This document shows, one piece after another, positions 25,911-35,205 of a stretch of 64,000 bases of DNA (within the stretch, counting starts at the first letter, position 1; the number at the start of each line of letters is the position of its first letter). The stretch comes from Bacteroidota bacterium (GTDB lineage Bacteria > Bacteroidota > Bacteroidia > Chitinophagales > Chitinophagaceae), in NCBI GenBank assembly GCA_947460595.1, contig CANHGS010000006.1, positions 62,001-126,000 of the forward strand, given 5' to 3'. The translations under genes and the position numbers were made by a program. The notes beneath the pieces were generated by a model, which was not told the DNA's origin, made no database searches, and saw nothing but the letters and a program-made list of their open reading frames with translations.

Positions 25911-27929
25911 TTAAAATATCTCCCATTCCCAAATGCCTGCAACCCCTTTATTGATTTTCACTCGTAGGTATCTGGCTTTAACCTGAACAAGATCTTCATG
26001 AGGAGATTGAATTTTTAAGTCATCATGACCGCCTGCCTTTTTCCATTGCTTACCGTCTACACTAAATTCCAATTGGAAGGCATGGCCTGCAGTAGGTCTT
26101 ACAAAATAGATGGCAGATTTTTTGATTGGCTGCAGTTTACCCAAATCTGCTATTAACCATGCTGCTGAATCCTCAGCATTGGCCATCCACCTTGATCCAT
26201 TGGCCCCGTCAAATGCAAAATTGGAATGAAAGGACTCAGTTCTTTTAAACAGACTGTCTTTCATGGGTTTAATGATTAAGTCTATTCTATTGCTTGAGGC
26301 TTCACTGGTAATGACTTTTAATGCGTTAGCTTCTTTTAATTGCTTTAATGCACCAACGCCATTTAGGTGAAGAGATACTGGTTTGATGCTGCCGTCTTCA
26401 TTGAATTCCAACTTGTTTACATAAGTCTGTCTATTGGTACTAGCTCGGCTGAATTCTAAGTAGGCAATATAATAATCATCGGTTCCTGGAATGTTAAAAA
26501 CGCTTCCATGTCCGGGTCCATATACACCTGTTGCATAATTTGTAGTAGTGATGATATCCTGTTTGGGAAAATCAAAAGGCCCCAAGGGCGATTGCTTACT
26601 AGTTACATAAGCGTATTGGTATTTTTCATCGCCGCCGAGGGTATAGAGATAATAGTAAATGCCTTTTCTTTCAAAGAAAATAGGGCCTTCTGAATAGCCT
26701 TTTCTTTTGGTAGGAATGGTTATACTATTAGTGTCTACAGAAATCATGTTAGCATTCATTTTGGCAGCCATTCTTCTTTGCCAGTACAAATAAGCTTGTT
26801 GGTCCTTGTCTATAAAAATTTCTGCATCAATGCCGTCAGGACCTTTTGGATTAGAGGATTTTAATAAAGTAGCATTGGTAAATGGTTTGTAAAAACTATC
26901 TATTCCTTGTGCCAGTTTAAATGGGCCAGTAGGTTTGTCTGCAACTGCCGGATACATAAAACCATTGATAGTAGGGTAGAGATAGAATTTACCATTGGCA
27001 GCAACCGCTTTACTAGGAGCCCAATACAATTGGCCAAGGGCCGATGGAAAAAGGTAGCCATTAAATGACCAGTGTACAAAATCTTTAGAAGTCCAAACTA
27101 CAGGAGGGCCTGAGGTTTTTAGTCCATTATCATAACCATCGGTTGTGGCATAACAATAAAAGATGCCATCGATCATTTGAATACTAGCATCAGCTACCAT
27201 GTCAGGAATCAAGGCTTTGCCAAAAGGATTGGGATTGGTTTGTTGCTCTGTATGGAATAAACCGTTTGGTTTGAGATAGATAAATTCCCTTTGTGCATCT
27301 ATGACAATATTAAATTGCTTGAGCAAATCTCCGCCAATAATACTGTAAGGCTGACGCCCTAGGGAGCCTTCAAAAAAACCAACAGGTACATTTGATAGCG
27401 TATTTTCTGATATAGAAAACAAAGGCAATCGGGCCTGTTTAGAAACAATGGTATTGCCAAAACTGTCTTTTAATTTTTTCTCGCCTACAATAGCTAATTG
27501 TTTACCTAATTGATGCAATTGGGCAAATTGGTCATTGATGAGTAAAGCCCCAGCATAACCGGAATGGATGAGAAAACGTTCTTGGAATACGCTGTCTTGA
27601 ATGCTACAAGCAGCTTCAATAAAAAACATCTCATCTTTGGTATACAATTTGGATTTCTGATAACTTTTGATATTACTAGGTAATGCTTTGTGTAATAGAA
27701 TAAGGGATTGGTCTTCTGTAAGAGTAAGTGCATTGGCTGCAGTATGAAACATTAATTGAACCGTATCAGTTCCATTTAATATTGCCTGAATAGATAGGTT
27801 GTTATAGGTAGTAAGTTGGAAGGGGATTTGAATAGATGTTGCAGTTGCTTTTTGAGCGCTAAGATTGCTAATTATTAGCATGAAACCCAAAATCATGAAT
27901 CCTAATTTTGACCTAAGTATATTATTCAT
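25911..27929 (-). CDS. Degenerate aspartic-protease domain fused to GH43 and a discoidin-like domain
   Basis: A 672-residue exported protein of unusual build. Residues about 35-220 form a retropepsin-like fold, but both catalytic Asp positions are histidine: His62 in FHTAANA (usual DTGAN) and His122 in IHSGYAG (usual DSGY). Residues about 240-545 are a GH43 propeller with all three acids visible: Asp247 (ADAS), Asp368 (IDAE) and Glu414 (SEGP). The end (about 560-672) resembles an F5/8-type C or carbohydrate-binding module (AAWLIADLGKLQPIKKSAIYF). The glycosidase part should be active; the first domain is probably a binding or scaffold relic. Confidence 0.83.
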   Translation of the reverse strand: MNNILRSKLGFMILGFMLIISNLSAQKATATSIQIPFQLTTYNNLSIQAILNGTDTVQLMFHTAANALTLTEDQSLILLHKALPSNIKSYQKSKLYTKDEMFFIEAACSIQDSVFQERFLIHSGYAGALLINDQFAQLHQLGKQLAIVGEKKLKDSFGNTIVSKQARLPLFSISENTLSNVPVGFFEGSLGRQPYSIIGGDLLKQFNIVIDAQREFIYLKPNGLFHTEQQTNPNPFGKALIPDMVADASIQMIDGIFYCYATTDGYDNGLKTSGPPVVWTSKDFVHWSFNGYLFPSALGQLYWAPSKAVAANGKFYLYPTINGFMYPAVADKPTGPFKLAQGIDSFYKPFTNATLLKSSNPKGPDGIDAEIFIDKDQQAYLYWQRRMAAKMNANMISVDTNSITIPTKRKGYSEGPIFFERKGIYYYLYTLGGDEKYQYAYVTSKQSPLGPFDFPKQDIITTTNYATGVYGPGHGSVFNIPGTDDYYIAYLEFSRASTNRQTYVNKLEFNEDGSIKPVSLHLNGVGALKQLKEANALKVITSEASSNRIDLIIKPMKDSLFKRTESFHSNFAFDGANGSRWMANAEDSAAWLIADLGKLQPIKKSAIYFVRPTAGHAFQLEFSVDGKQWKKAGGHDDLKIQSPHEDLVQVKARYLRVKINKGVAGIWEWEIF

Positions 27930-27994
27930 GGCTTTGTATTTTGGATACTAGATATTGGTTTTATCCTTTTTTGGAAGGTGCTAAAGAATGATAA

Positions 27995-28618
27995 TTATTT
28001 TTTAAAAAGTAGCTGTAGGATTCTTGGAATTTTATTTCTGTCTTGGTCATCAAAGTATTCTTCTAAACCTACTAATTCAAGCCCAGCTTGCTTTGCAGCA
28101 ATAACAAAATCGGAGACTGGATGGGTAAAACAAGTGACCACCTGTGTGCCACTGGCCGTTTCAAATCTTGCTTTTGAACCGTTGTATTGTTTAAATGGAT
28201 GTAGCTCGGCAATATAAACATGACCATTGGGGTTCAATGATTCCGACACTTTTTTGAATATAGCATTTAGGTCATCTATATGCTCTAATACCAAACTAAA
28301 AATCACTACATCATATTGTTGTTTAACAAAATGCCATGGTTCAGTAATATCAGCCTGTAGAAATTGCACATTTGGCTGGCTGATTTTTTCTTTGGCTTTT
28401 GATAACATTTCTTCTGAAAAGTCTACAGCAACAACTTGTTGAGCCTTGGTCTGCAACCAAACCGTATTCTTGCCTGTGCCACAACCAATCTCTAAACAAC
28501 TATTAAATACAAGAGGGCCAAGTGTTTCGCGTAAAACCAAGGCTTCCATGTCTCTGGTTTTATTCTGATTGGTATCATACTGGTCCGCCCATAGATTGTA
28601 AGCGTTTTGTACATTCAT
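27995..28618 (-). CDS. Class I SAM-dependent methyltransferase
   Basis: 207 residues from the ATG at 28618. The open frame runs further upstream but would overlap the preceding gene and lacks homology, so this start is chosen. Motif I is LEIGCGTGKNTVWL, motif II VDFSEEMLSKAK, and later FSLVLEHIDDL, typical of ubiquinone/biotin-type methyltransferase folds (Methyltransf_11/25). The N-terminal YNLWADQYDTNQNKTRDMEA pattern is common to small-molecule methyltransferases. Substrate unknown. It is 10 bases after the DUF4241 gene. Confidence 0.9.
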   Translation of the reverse strand: MNVQNAYNLWADQYDTNQNKTRDMEALVLRETLGPLVFNSCLEIGCGTGKNTVWLQTKAQQVVAVDFSEEMLSKAKEKISQPNVQFLQADITEPWHFVKQQYDVVIFSLVLEHIDDLNAIFKKVSESLNPNGHVYIAELHPFKQYNGSKARFETASGTQVVTCFTHPVSDFVIAAKQAGLELVGLEEYFDDQDRNKIPRILQLLFKK

Positions 28619-28628
28619 GCTGTTTGAT

Positions 28629-29387
28629 TTACCAATTGAAAATAGCAAAATCAGTGAGAAGTCGGCAAATCTTTCCATTAGCGTCATAGCCAATATAGTT
28701 GGCATATCTACTGTCTCCAATGCCGGAAGTAAAAACGGCTAAATTTTGATGATCAAATTCATAAATGCCATATCGCCATCCCTCATGTTTGTGGGTGCTG
28801 GTTGCTTTTAGAATAACGGTTCTGCGGTTATTCACAGTGTCTTTTTTTAAGGCTTGATATGCAGCCTTATCCATAAATAATCCAAGTTGGGCATCAACAG
28901 GATACCCAATGATTTCTTTACCGCCAATGGGTATGTTTTTTTGACCAGGTAGTAATGCATAGGACCACCTGACAACCGGATTCTGGTTGAATAAAATTCT
29001 TGCAAATGCTACTACTTCAACATCTTTTAATCTGGCAAGGGATAACTGTACTGGAAAATCACCAATTGGAAAGCTATCTGTGTATTCCTTGGCATATTCA
29101 TCCATTAGCCAGGGGTCACAAGAAATAATTCTTCCTGAGCTGATCTTAATCTTACCAATATTAAATCCAAATAAGTCAAACATGACTCCATTAGACATTG
29201 CTTGACTACCCTTGATAAAAGCTTTTTCAAAAAGTTCAGGCTTGCTTACAATAGGAATGGGAGTAGATAAAATAGTGTCTAAATTTTCATTACTATAAAC
29301 CGGTTTGCTATCCTCTTTTTTAACAGATTTATTTTTGCAGGCTACCATCAATACAACCAATAATAGCAAAGGGAATAACCGATTCAT
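28629..29387 (-). CDS. DUF4241 lipoprotein
   Basis: A 252-residue lipoprotein (lipobox VLMVAC). The body carries the DUF4241 pattern: SSGRIISCDPWL, then FPIGDFPVQLSLA, VAFARILFN, and the ending YGIYEFDHQNLAVFTSGIGDSRYANYIGYDANGKICRLLTDF. The family is uncharacterised. It lies in a minus-strand run between an inactive M16 homologue and a methyltransferase with gaps of about 10 bases, so the three are probably co-transcribed. Confidence 0.88.
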   Translation of the reverse strand: MNRLFPLLLLVVLMVACKNKSVKKEDSKPVYSNENLDTILSTPIPIVSKPELFEKAFIKGSQAMSNGVMFDLFGFNIGKIKISSGRIISCDPWLMDEYAKEYTDSFPIGDFPVQLSLARLKDVEVVAFARILFNQNPVVRWSYALLPGQKNIPIGGKEIIGYPVDAQLGLFMDKAAYQALKKDTVNNRRTVILKATSTHKHEGWRYGIYEFDHQNLAVFTSGIGDSRYANYIGYDANGKICRLLTDFAIFNW

Positions 29388-29398
29388 ATGTTTTTAAT

Positions 29399-30682
29399 TT
29401 AAACCACCATTAATTCATAGAAATCATCTGGATTCAAGTATTTTTTAGCCAATTCCTGTAATTCTTCTGCACTTACATTTCTAACAGTATCCAAACTATT
29501 ATAGAAATAATCAGAACCAAGATTATTTAAGATATAGTTTTTCCATCGCGCAATAATTTGGAAAGGACCATCCAAATCGCCCAGCAAAGAACCAATCATA
29601 TAATTACGAACTAGGTCCAATTCTTCTGCTTCAATTATTTCATCGCGCAGTAGCGCCATTTCTTTATATACTTCACTAATAGTGGCTTCTGCTACGTCTC
29701 TTCCCGCCTCTGTACTAATCATCCATGCGGTATCATGCAAATGATTCTGCAAATAACTATGAATGCCATACGTATAGCCCTTGTCTTCCCTAATATTGCT
29801 CATTAAACGGGATCCGAAAAATCCTCCAAACAAATTGTTGAGCACTTGCACTTTTGGAAAATCAGGATGATGTCTATTGGGAAAAGGGCGCGCAATTCGA
29901 ATGGCTGCTTGTACAGAATCAGCGTCATTGACTTGGTTGTATTTTTTAGTGCTAGCAGGGGTTTGTATAATTTCTCTAAGAGGAAAATGTTGTTGGTTAA
30001 ATGGCAAATGTCCCAAAGTCTTATTCAACAAGGATTGGGTATTAGCCGGTAATTTTCCTGCAACAAATACTAGGCACTTGCCATGGGTATAGTACTGTTT
30101 GTAATAATCAATCAAGTCTTGTTGATTCAAGTTGTTAAAATCATCTGCAGAAGTATATTTTCCATAAGGATGATTAAATCCATAAACATATTCGTCTATT
30201 AATCTGTTGGCAACAAAATCACATTTCTTAAGATTGACTTCTAGTCTTTGTTTTTGGTTCTGTTTATATATGGTCAATTCTTGTTCTGGGAAAATGGCAT
30301 CAGTCAACAGCTCTGTAACAACGGGCAGTAATTTTTCTAAATGCTTGTTCAAACAATGTAGCGTAATGGTTGCTGTTTCATTGTAACAAGCACGGCTTAA
30401 ATAGGCACCATAAAATTCAAAATGCTCATTGATTTCAAAAGCGTTTTGACGCTTGGTGCCATTTTTGAGTAAATGATTGGCAGTAGCGGCAACTATATTT
30501 TTTTCCTCATACCAATTACCCGCATGAAAGACTAGTTCAACCATCACTACTTCTTCTGCTCCAGCATCAATGCTGTAAACGGGAGTGCCATTGTCAAGCG
30601 TAAATTGATCACAGGGTTTTAGTTGTACGTCAAATTCCACTGCGTCTTTGATTGCGGGTGCTGTTGTTCTATCTATTGCCAT
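29399..30682 (-). CDS. M16 peptidase-like protein, catalytically inactive type
   Basis: The 427-residue protein aligns with M16B peptidases over its length, but the zinc motif HxxEH is lost. The matching segment ATANHLLKNGT keeps only the second His; the first is Ala and the catalytic Glu is Asn. The C-terminal substrate arm is retained (IRIARPFPNRHHPDFPKVQVLNN; FGSRLMSNIREDKGYTYGI). Such proteins act as partner subunits of an active M16 peptidase. The active one at 10061-11368 is the obvious candidate although not adjacent. Confidence 0.92.
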   Translation of the reverse strand: MAIDRTTAPAIKDAVEFDVQLKPCDQFTLDNGTPVYSIDAGAEEVVMVELVFHAGNWYEEKNIVAATANHLLKNGTKRQNAFEINEHFEFYGAYLSRACYNETATITLHCLNKHLEKLLPVVTELLTDAIFPEQELTIYKQNQKQRLEVNLKKCDFVANRLIDEYVYGFNHPYGKYTSADDFNNLNQQDLIDYYKQYYTHGKCLVFVAGKLPANTQSLLNKTLGHLPFNQQHFPLREIIQTPASTKKYNQVNDADSVQAAIRIARPFPNRHHPDFPKVQVLNNLFGGFFGSRLMSNIREDKGYTYGIHSYLQNHLHDTAWMISTEAGRDVAEATISEVYKEMALLRDEIIEAEELDLVRNYMIGSLLGDLDGPFQIIARWKNYILNNLGSDYFYNSLDTVRNVSAEELQELAKKYLNPDDFYELMVV

Positions 30683-30691
30683 TTTTGCTTC

Positions 30692-31078
30692 TTAGCCAGC
30701 AAAAATAGTTGATTCAACCGAAGGCTGGTGCAGAATCAACAAAACATCTCCCTCTAAGGTCAGGTAGCCATATTCGTAACAAAAACGGGCGGCACCTTCC
30801 TGGGTCTTGGTCTCATGCGTACAATACCTAAATTGAAATCCTTGATCGGCCAATTGCTGCTGCGCAATTATTTTTGTTCTAGAGGAAGTGTTAAATAATG
30901 ACGCCAAAATGCGCCGATTCTTTTGTAAAAGGTGGTTCACCTGGCGCATATAATTGTTTTGGCAACTGTTGCGCAGATTATGATACTGGTTACGGCATCC
31001 GTCATTGCAAAACTGTTTATCCGTTCTGCCTTTTACGGCCCTACCACAATGCTTACAAGGTTGGGATAGACTATGCAT
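30692..31078 (-). CDS. Zinc-ribbon conserved hypothetical protein
   Basis: 128 residues from the ATG at 31078. A longer frame to 31126 exists, but those codons are the terminator hairpin of the upstream FKBP gene, so the shorter start is right. A four-cysteine zinc-ribbon opens the protein (CKHCGRAVKGRTDKQFC, then CRNQYHN), followed by helices and a late segment containing CTHETKTQEG. No membrane part. Possibly nucleic-acid binding; function unknown. Confidence 0.8.
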   Translation of the reverse strand: MHSLSQPCKHCGRAVKGRTDKQFCNDGCRNQYHNLRNSCQNNYMRQVNHLLQKNRRILASLFNTSSRTKIIAQQQLADQGFQFRYCTHETKTQEGAARFCYEYGYLTLEGDVLLILHQPSVESTIFAG

Positions 31079-31119
31079 AAAAAAAGGATGAACCACTAAT
31101 CTAAAGCGGTTCATCCTTT
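31079..31119 (-). terminator. Terminator of the FKBP gene
   Basis: Perfect 12-bp stem (31083-31094 with 31108-31119) followed on the minus strand by a run of seven T. It lies 19 bases after the FKBP stop. Confidence 0.85.
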
Positions 31120-31137
31120 CTTGCAAGTAGTCTAAAA

Positions 31138-31899
31138 TTATTTTTCTATGGCCAATATTTCCACTTCAAATATCAGGGTGGAACCTGGGGCAATACTAGC
31201 TCCTGCTTGGCGGTCACCGTAAGCTAGTTCTGATGGAATATATAATTTCCATTTGCTACCCACGGTCATCAGTTGCAAAGCTTCTGTCCAGCCGGCAATA
31301 ACACCATTCACGTCAAAGCTTATAGGTTCTCCTCGGTCAACAGAAGAGTCAAATACGGTTCCGTTAATCAGGGTTCCATGGTAATGACATTTTACTTTGT
31401 CATTAAGTTTGGGTTTTACCGTATCAGTTCCAGCTTTGATAATTTCATATTGTAAACCACTAGGCGTAATAACAACACCTTTTCTTCTAGCGTTCTCGGC
31501 TAAGAATTTCTTGCCTTCTGCTTTGGCCACTGCGGACTTTGCAGAGCTTGCTTTTTGTTGATATTCACCAATGCATTGATCCAGCGCATTGTCTACAATG
31601 ACCAATGGTTTATTTTGTAAAACATCATTGATGGCTTTTTGAAACACAGCCATATTCAATTTGTCAAAACCCTGAGCCTTCATGTTTTGAGCAATACGTA
31701 CCCCCAAGGCATAACTGGCACTATCCGTTGCATTTTTAATAGCCAATGGTGGCTGTGTGCTTGGCTTCTGGGAAGTCGCTGCAGGTTTCTGAGTGGCCGT
31801 GGTAGCTTTGCTAGTTGTTGTTGCAGGCTTCTTAGTTGTTTGAGCCATTACGGAAAATCCCATCAATAGGCAGATGGAAGCCAAAGAAAATTTATTCAT
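31138..31899 (-). CDS. FKBP-type peptidyl-prolyl isomerase, FkpA/Mip-like
   Basis: A 253-residue exported protein. After the signal peptide comes a Thr/Lys/Pro-rich low-complexity linker (about 20-48). Next is the FKBP N-terminal dimerisation helix region (DSASYALGVRIAQNMKAQGFDKL; about 55-140), then the FKBP domain (about 150-252) with KVKCHYHGTLINGTVFDSS and SELAYGDRQAGASIAPGSTLIFEVEI. It should act as a periplasmic or surface folding catalyst. Confidence 0.95.
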   Translation of the reverse strand: MNKFSLASICLLMGFSVMAQTTKKPATTTSKATTATQKPAATSQKPSTQPPLAIKNATDSASYALGVRIAQNMKAQGFDKLNMAVFQKAINDVLQNKPLVIVDNALDQCIGEYQQKASSAKSAVAKAEGKKFLAENARRKGVVITPSGLQYEIIKAGTDTVKPKLNDKVKCHYHGTLINGTVFDSSVDRGEPISFDVNGVIAGWTEALQLMTVGSKWKLYIPSELAYGDRQAGASIAPGSTLIFEVEILAIEK

Positions 31900-31957
31900 A
31901 CTCTTGGTTCGTTTTTTTATTTAGATAATTGTTTGTGGATGTTAAAAATAGGGTATT

Positions 31958-33295
31958 CTATTTGTTTTGTAGCAGGGCTGCGATGGCATTTTCAGTTTGT
32001 TCAAAACCAAATCCATTTAGAACTTCTTGCATCATGTGATTTACCTGGTTATTGCATAGATTGCCAATACTACCCTCATGTACATGGTTTACAGTTGCCC
32101 CGTGTTCAAAATTTCCGGCTTCAATAGTTAGACCTACTTGTTGATAAGCATCTCTAAAAGGAACGCCTTGCAATACCAATTCGTTTACAGCTTCTACACT
32201 AAATGCGTATTTGTATTTTTCGTCTGCCATAATATTTTCCTGCACTTGAATATTTTCTAACATTAGTTGTGCCATGGACAAACAGTCTTTCAACGTTTGA
32301 AAAGCAGGGAACAAATGCTCTTTGAGTAATTGTAGATCACGGTGGTAACCCGAGGGCAGGTTGGTGGTCATCATGCTAATCTCATTGGGCAGCGCCTTGA
32401 TGCGATTGCAATGAGACCGGATCAATTCAAAAACGTCTGGATTTTTCTTATGCGGCATAATACTAGAACCGGTAGTTAACTCAGCAGGAAAGCTCACAAA
32501 ACTAAATTGTTGGTTCAGGTACAAGCACATATCCATACTCATTCTAGACAATGTTTCTGCTATATTGGCCATGGCTTGTGCCGTAATTCGTTCTGCTTTG
32601 CCCCTGCCCATCTGGGCATAGACCACATTGTAGTTGAGGTCTGCAAAACCCAATAACTGGGTAGTCATGGTTCTATTAATAGGGAAGCTAGAACCATATC
32701 CTGCAGCGGATCCCAGCGGATTTTTATTAACTACTTTATAAGCCCCTTGAAGGGTGATCAGGTCATCTACCAAACTTTCTGCATAAGCCCCAAACCAAAG
32801 ACCAAAGGAAGAGGGCATGGCTAATTGCAAATGGGTGTATCCTGGAAGCAATTGGTTTTTGAATTGCTCGCTTTGTGATTGCAGCAATTTAAAAAATGGT
32901 TCAACGGCATGCACCAATTGGGTAATTTCTGCGCGCAGAAAGAGTTTAATGTCTACTAAAACCTGATCATTGCGGCTGCGCGCTGAATGGATTTTTTTTC
33001 CAGTATCACCCAAGGCCTGTGTTAATAGAAACTCTACTTGTGAGTGAATATCTTCTACGCTATCTGCAATGGTTAGTTCTCCAGCAATGGCTTTGGCATA
33101 AATGGCTTGTAGTTCTTGAACTAGTGCAGCCGCTTCTTCTTTTGTGAGCAAGCCAACACTTGCCAGCATACGCGCGTGAGCCATATTACCCAATATATCA
33201 TAGGGGGCCAATAGTAGGTCAAATTCCTTGTCTTTTCCAACAGTGAATTTTTCTACTGCTGCAGAGACGGTGGTGTTTTTTTGCCAAAGTTTCAT
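31958..33295 (-). CDS. argH: Argininosuccinate lyase
   Basis: Last step of arginine synthesis: splits argininosuccinate to arginine and fumarate. The 445-residue protein has the fumarase/aspartase superfamily signature GSSIMPHKKNPDVFE and the HSARSRNDQ motif. It is the final gene of the minus-strand arg operon; its start overlaps the end of the deacylase gene by four bases, indicating translational coupling. Confidence 0.97.
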   Translation of the reverse strand: MKLWQKNTTVSAAVEKFTVGKDKEFDLLLAPYDILGNMAHARMLASVGLLTKEEAAALVQELQAIYAKAIAGELTIADSVEDIHSQVEFLLTQALGDTGKKIHSARSRNDQVLVDIKLFLRAEITQLVHAVEPFFKLLQSQSEQFKNQLLPGYTHLQLAMPSSFGLWFGAYAESLVDDLITLQGAYKVVNKNPLGSAAGYGSSFPINRTMTTQLLGFADLNYNVVYAQMGRGKAERITAQAMANIAETLSRMSMDMCLYLNQQFSFVSFPAELTTGSSIMPHKKNPDVFELIRSHCNRIKALPNEISMMTTNLPSGYHRDLQLLKEHLFPAFQTLKDCLSMAQLMLENIQVQENIMADEKYKYAFSVEAVNELVLQGVPFRDAYQQVGLTIEAGNFEHGATVNHVHEGSIGNLCNNQVNHMMQEVLNGFGFEQTENAIAALLQNK

Positions 33296-34374
33296 GGTTG
33301 TACAATTATTGGATCAATCAGTTGAATATACATGTCAATTCCTTCCCCAATTTCGTGGATCCAAATGAATTCATCTGCAGAATGACTTCTGGCAGAATCT
33401 CCTGGTCCAAATTTTAAAGTAGGAAAGGGCATCAGTGCTTTGTCAGAAGTAGTGGGAGAGCCATAATAGGTTCTTCCCAATGCTATGCCCGCTTTAACCA
33501 ACGGATGGTCAAGCGCAATGGAAGTAGAGCGTAAACGGCTGCTACGTGGTTGCACATCAGACAAGGTGTTGGCTCTAATAATTTCTAATACTTCTTCAAA
33601 ACTATACAGTTCATTTACGCGTATGTCTGTTGTGAATTTGCATTCGTGTGGCACTACATTATGCTGAGAGCCGGCATTGATAATGGTCACCGTCATTTTC
33701 ATGGGGCCCAGCAAATCTGATACCCGGTCAAAACGGTAATCCTTGAACCACTGAATATCTTTGACAGCTTTGTAAATGGCATTATCGCCCTCATCCCTTG
33801 CAGCATGCCCTGGTTTACCCATGGCGGTACAATCCAAAACCAACAGGCCTTTTTCTGCTACTGCCATCTGCAATAAAGTAGGTTCGCCCACAATGCCACA
33901 ATCAATCTTGGGTAGCCTAGGCAAAAGAATTTCTACGCCATTGTGTCCAGAAATCTCTTCCTCTGCTGTAGCGGCTAATACCAAATTGTATTGCAAGTCA
34001 CTGCGATGGTAATAGTGTAAGAAAGTAGCTATTAATGAAACCAAACATCCACCGGCATCATTGCTTCCTAGACCATATAATTTTTCTTCTTTTACAATGG
34101 GTTCAAATGGATTAAGGGTATAAGCCTTATTGGGTTTAACGGTATCGTGGTGTGAGTTTAATAAGATGGTGGGCTTTTCTGGAGAGAAATATTGGTTCTT
34201 GGCCCATACATTGTTTAGGAAGCGAAAAGCAGTTACGCCTTTTGACTGTAAAAATTGTTCTATCAGGTCTGCAGTATTGTCTTCCTCCTTGCTTAGAGAT
34301 GGAGTGGCTATTAGTTGTTTGAGCAAACTAATGGCATCCTGCGTTAATCCTTGTATGTCATTGTTGTTGTTCAT
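33292..34374 (-). CDS. argE: M20 metallopeptidase, N-acylornithine/N-acylcitrulline deacylase
   Basis: A 360-residue M20 peptidase with zinc ligands in NSHHDTVKPN, GLGSNDAGG and the catalytic pair TAEEEISG. In a pathway using an N-acylornithine transcarbamylase, the acyl group (acetyl or succinyl) is removed from citrulline rather than ornithine, so this enzyme probably acts as an N-acylcitrulline deacylase. That role is inferred from operon content. It overlaps argB by 17 bases upstream and argH by four bases downstream. Confidence 0.9.
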   Translation of the reverse strand: MNNNNDIQGLTQDAISLLKQLIATPSLSKEEDNTADLIEQFLQSKGVTAFRFLNNVWAKNQYFSPEKPTILLNSHHDTVKPNKAYTLNPFEPIVKEEKLYGLGSNDAGGCLVSLIATFLHYYHRSDLQYNLVLAATAEEEISGHNGVEILLPRLPKIDCGIVGEPTLLQMAVAEKGLLVLDCTAMGKPGHAARDEGDNAIYKAVKDIQWFKDYRFDRVSDLLGPMKMTVTIINAGSQHNVVPHECKFTTDIRVNELYSFEEVLEIIRANTLSDVQPRSSRLRSTSIALDHPLVKAGIALGRTYYGSPTTSDKALMPFPTLKFGPGDSARSHSADEFIWIHEIGEGIDMYIQLIDPIIVQP

Positions 34375-35203
34375 GGGTGATGGTATTCGTTTGCAAGGTG
34401 GTACCAGCTTTTCCTGCTACCAGATCTTGAATAGATTCTGCCTTTCCAATGATGACTTTGCTTACACCATTGTTAATGGCGGTAAATGCATTGTCCAATT
34501 TAGGGATCATGCCTGCAAAAATCAATTGCTGGCTTTTCAGTGTTGTGTAATAGTCAGGGTTGATACGGGCAATAACCGTATTATCGTCATTGGCATCTAA
34601 TAAAACCCCGCTTTTTTCAAAACAGTAGAGTAAGGATACCTGATAATCTTTGGCCAATGCAGTTGCTACTGATTGTGCAATAGTGTCTGCATTGGTGTTG
34701 AGCAATTGTCCAGCACCATCATGTGTAATGGGTGCTATGACAATGGAAATACCCTGATCTAATAAGGGTTCAATAGCGGTAGTATTTACATGGTCTACAT
34801 CGCCCACAAAACCATAATCAATACCATTAGAAGCATTGGGTAATCGCTTATGTGCTTGAATCAAATTAGCATCGGCCCCGCAAAATCCCATGGCATTATT
34901 GCCATTGGCTTGCAATTGTGCTACCACTCCCTTGTTAATGAGACCAGCATACACCATGGTCACAATTTTCAAGGTTTCAGCATCTGTGATTCTTCTGCCA
35001 TCTACCATCTCTTGTTCCACACCCAATTCTTTAGCTAATTGGGTAGCAATTTTTCCACCGCCATGCACCAATATTTTCTTGGCTTTGATAGTAGAAAAAT
35101 CTTGAAGAAACTGCTGTAGTTTAGCGGGATGGTCAATGATATTGCCACCAATCTTAATGACTAGTAAGGGTTCTTTTTGAAATATGGTATCTACTGTAGA
35201 CAT
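34358..35203 (-). CDS. argB: N-acetylglutamate (N-acylglutamate) kinase
   Basis: 281 residues from the ATG at 35203, two bases after the argF' stop; an extended frame upstream would run into argF'. Amino-acid kinase fold with LLVIKIGGNIID, ILVHGGGKIATQLA, NTNADTIAQSVATALA and the lysine-bearing IFAGMIPKLDNA. Phosphorylates N-acylglutamate. Bacteroidota enzymes may favour N-succinyl over N-acetyl substrates; sequence alone does not decide. Confidence 0.95.
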   Translation of the reverse strand: MSTVDTIFQKEPLLVIKIGGNIIDHPAKLQQFLQDFSTIKAKKILVHGGGKIATQLAKELGVEQEMVDGRRITDAETLKIVTMVYAGLINKGVVAQLQANGNNAMGFCGADANLIQAHKRLPNASNGIDYGFVGDVDHVNTTAIEPLLDQGISIVIAPITHDGAGQLLNTNADTIAQSVATALAKDYQVSLLYCFEKSGVLLDANDDNTVIARINPDYYTTLKSQQLIFAGMIPKLDNAFTAINNGVSKVIIGKAESIQDLVAGKAGTTLQTNTITHEQQQ

Positions 35204-35205
35204 GT

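Noticed and set aside
31079..31126. Sixteen-codon N-terminal extension of the zinc-ribbon gene
   Set aside because: The bases are the terminator stem of the upstream FKBP gene and the extension encodes no family sequence.
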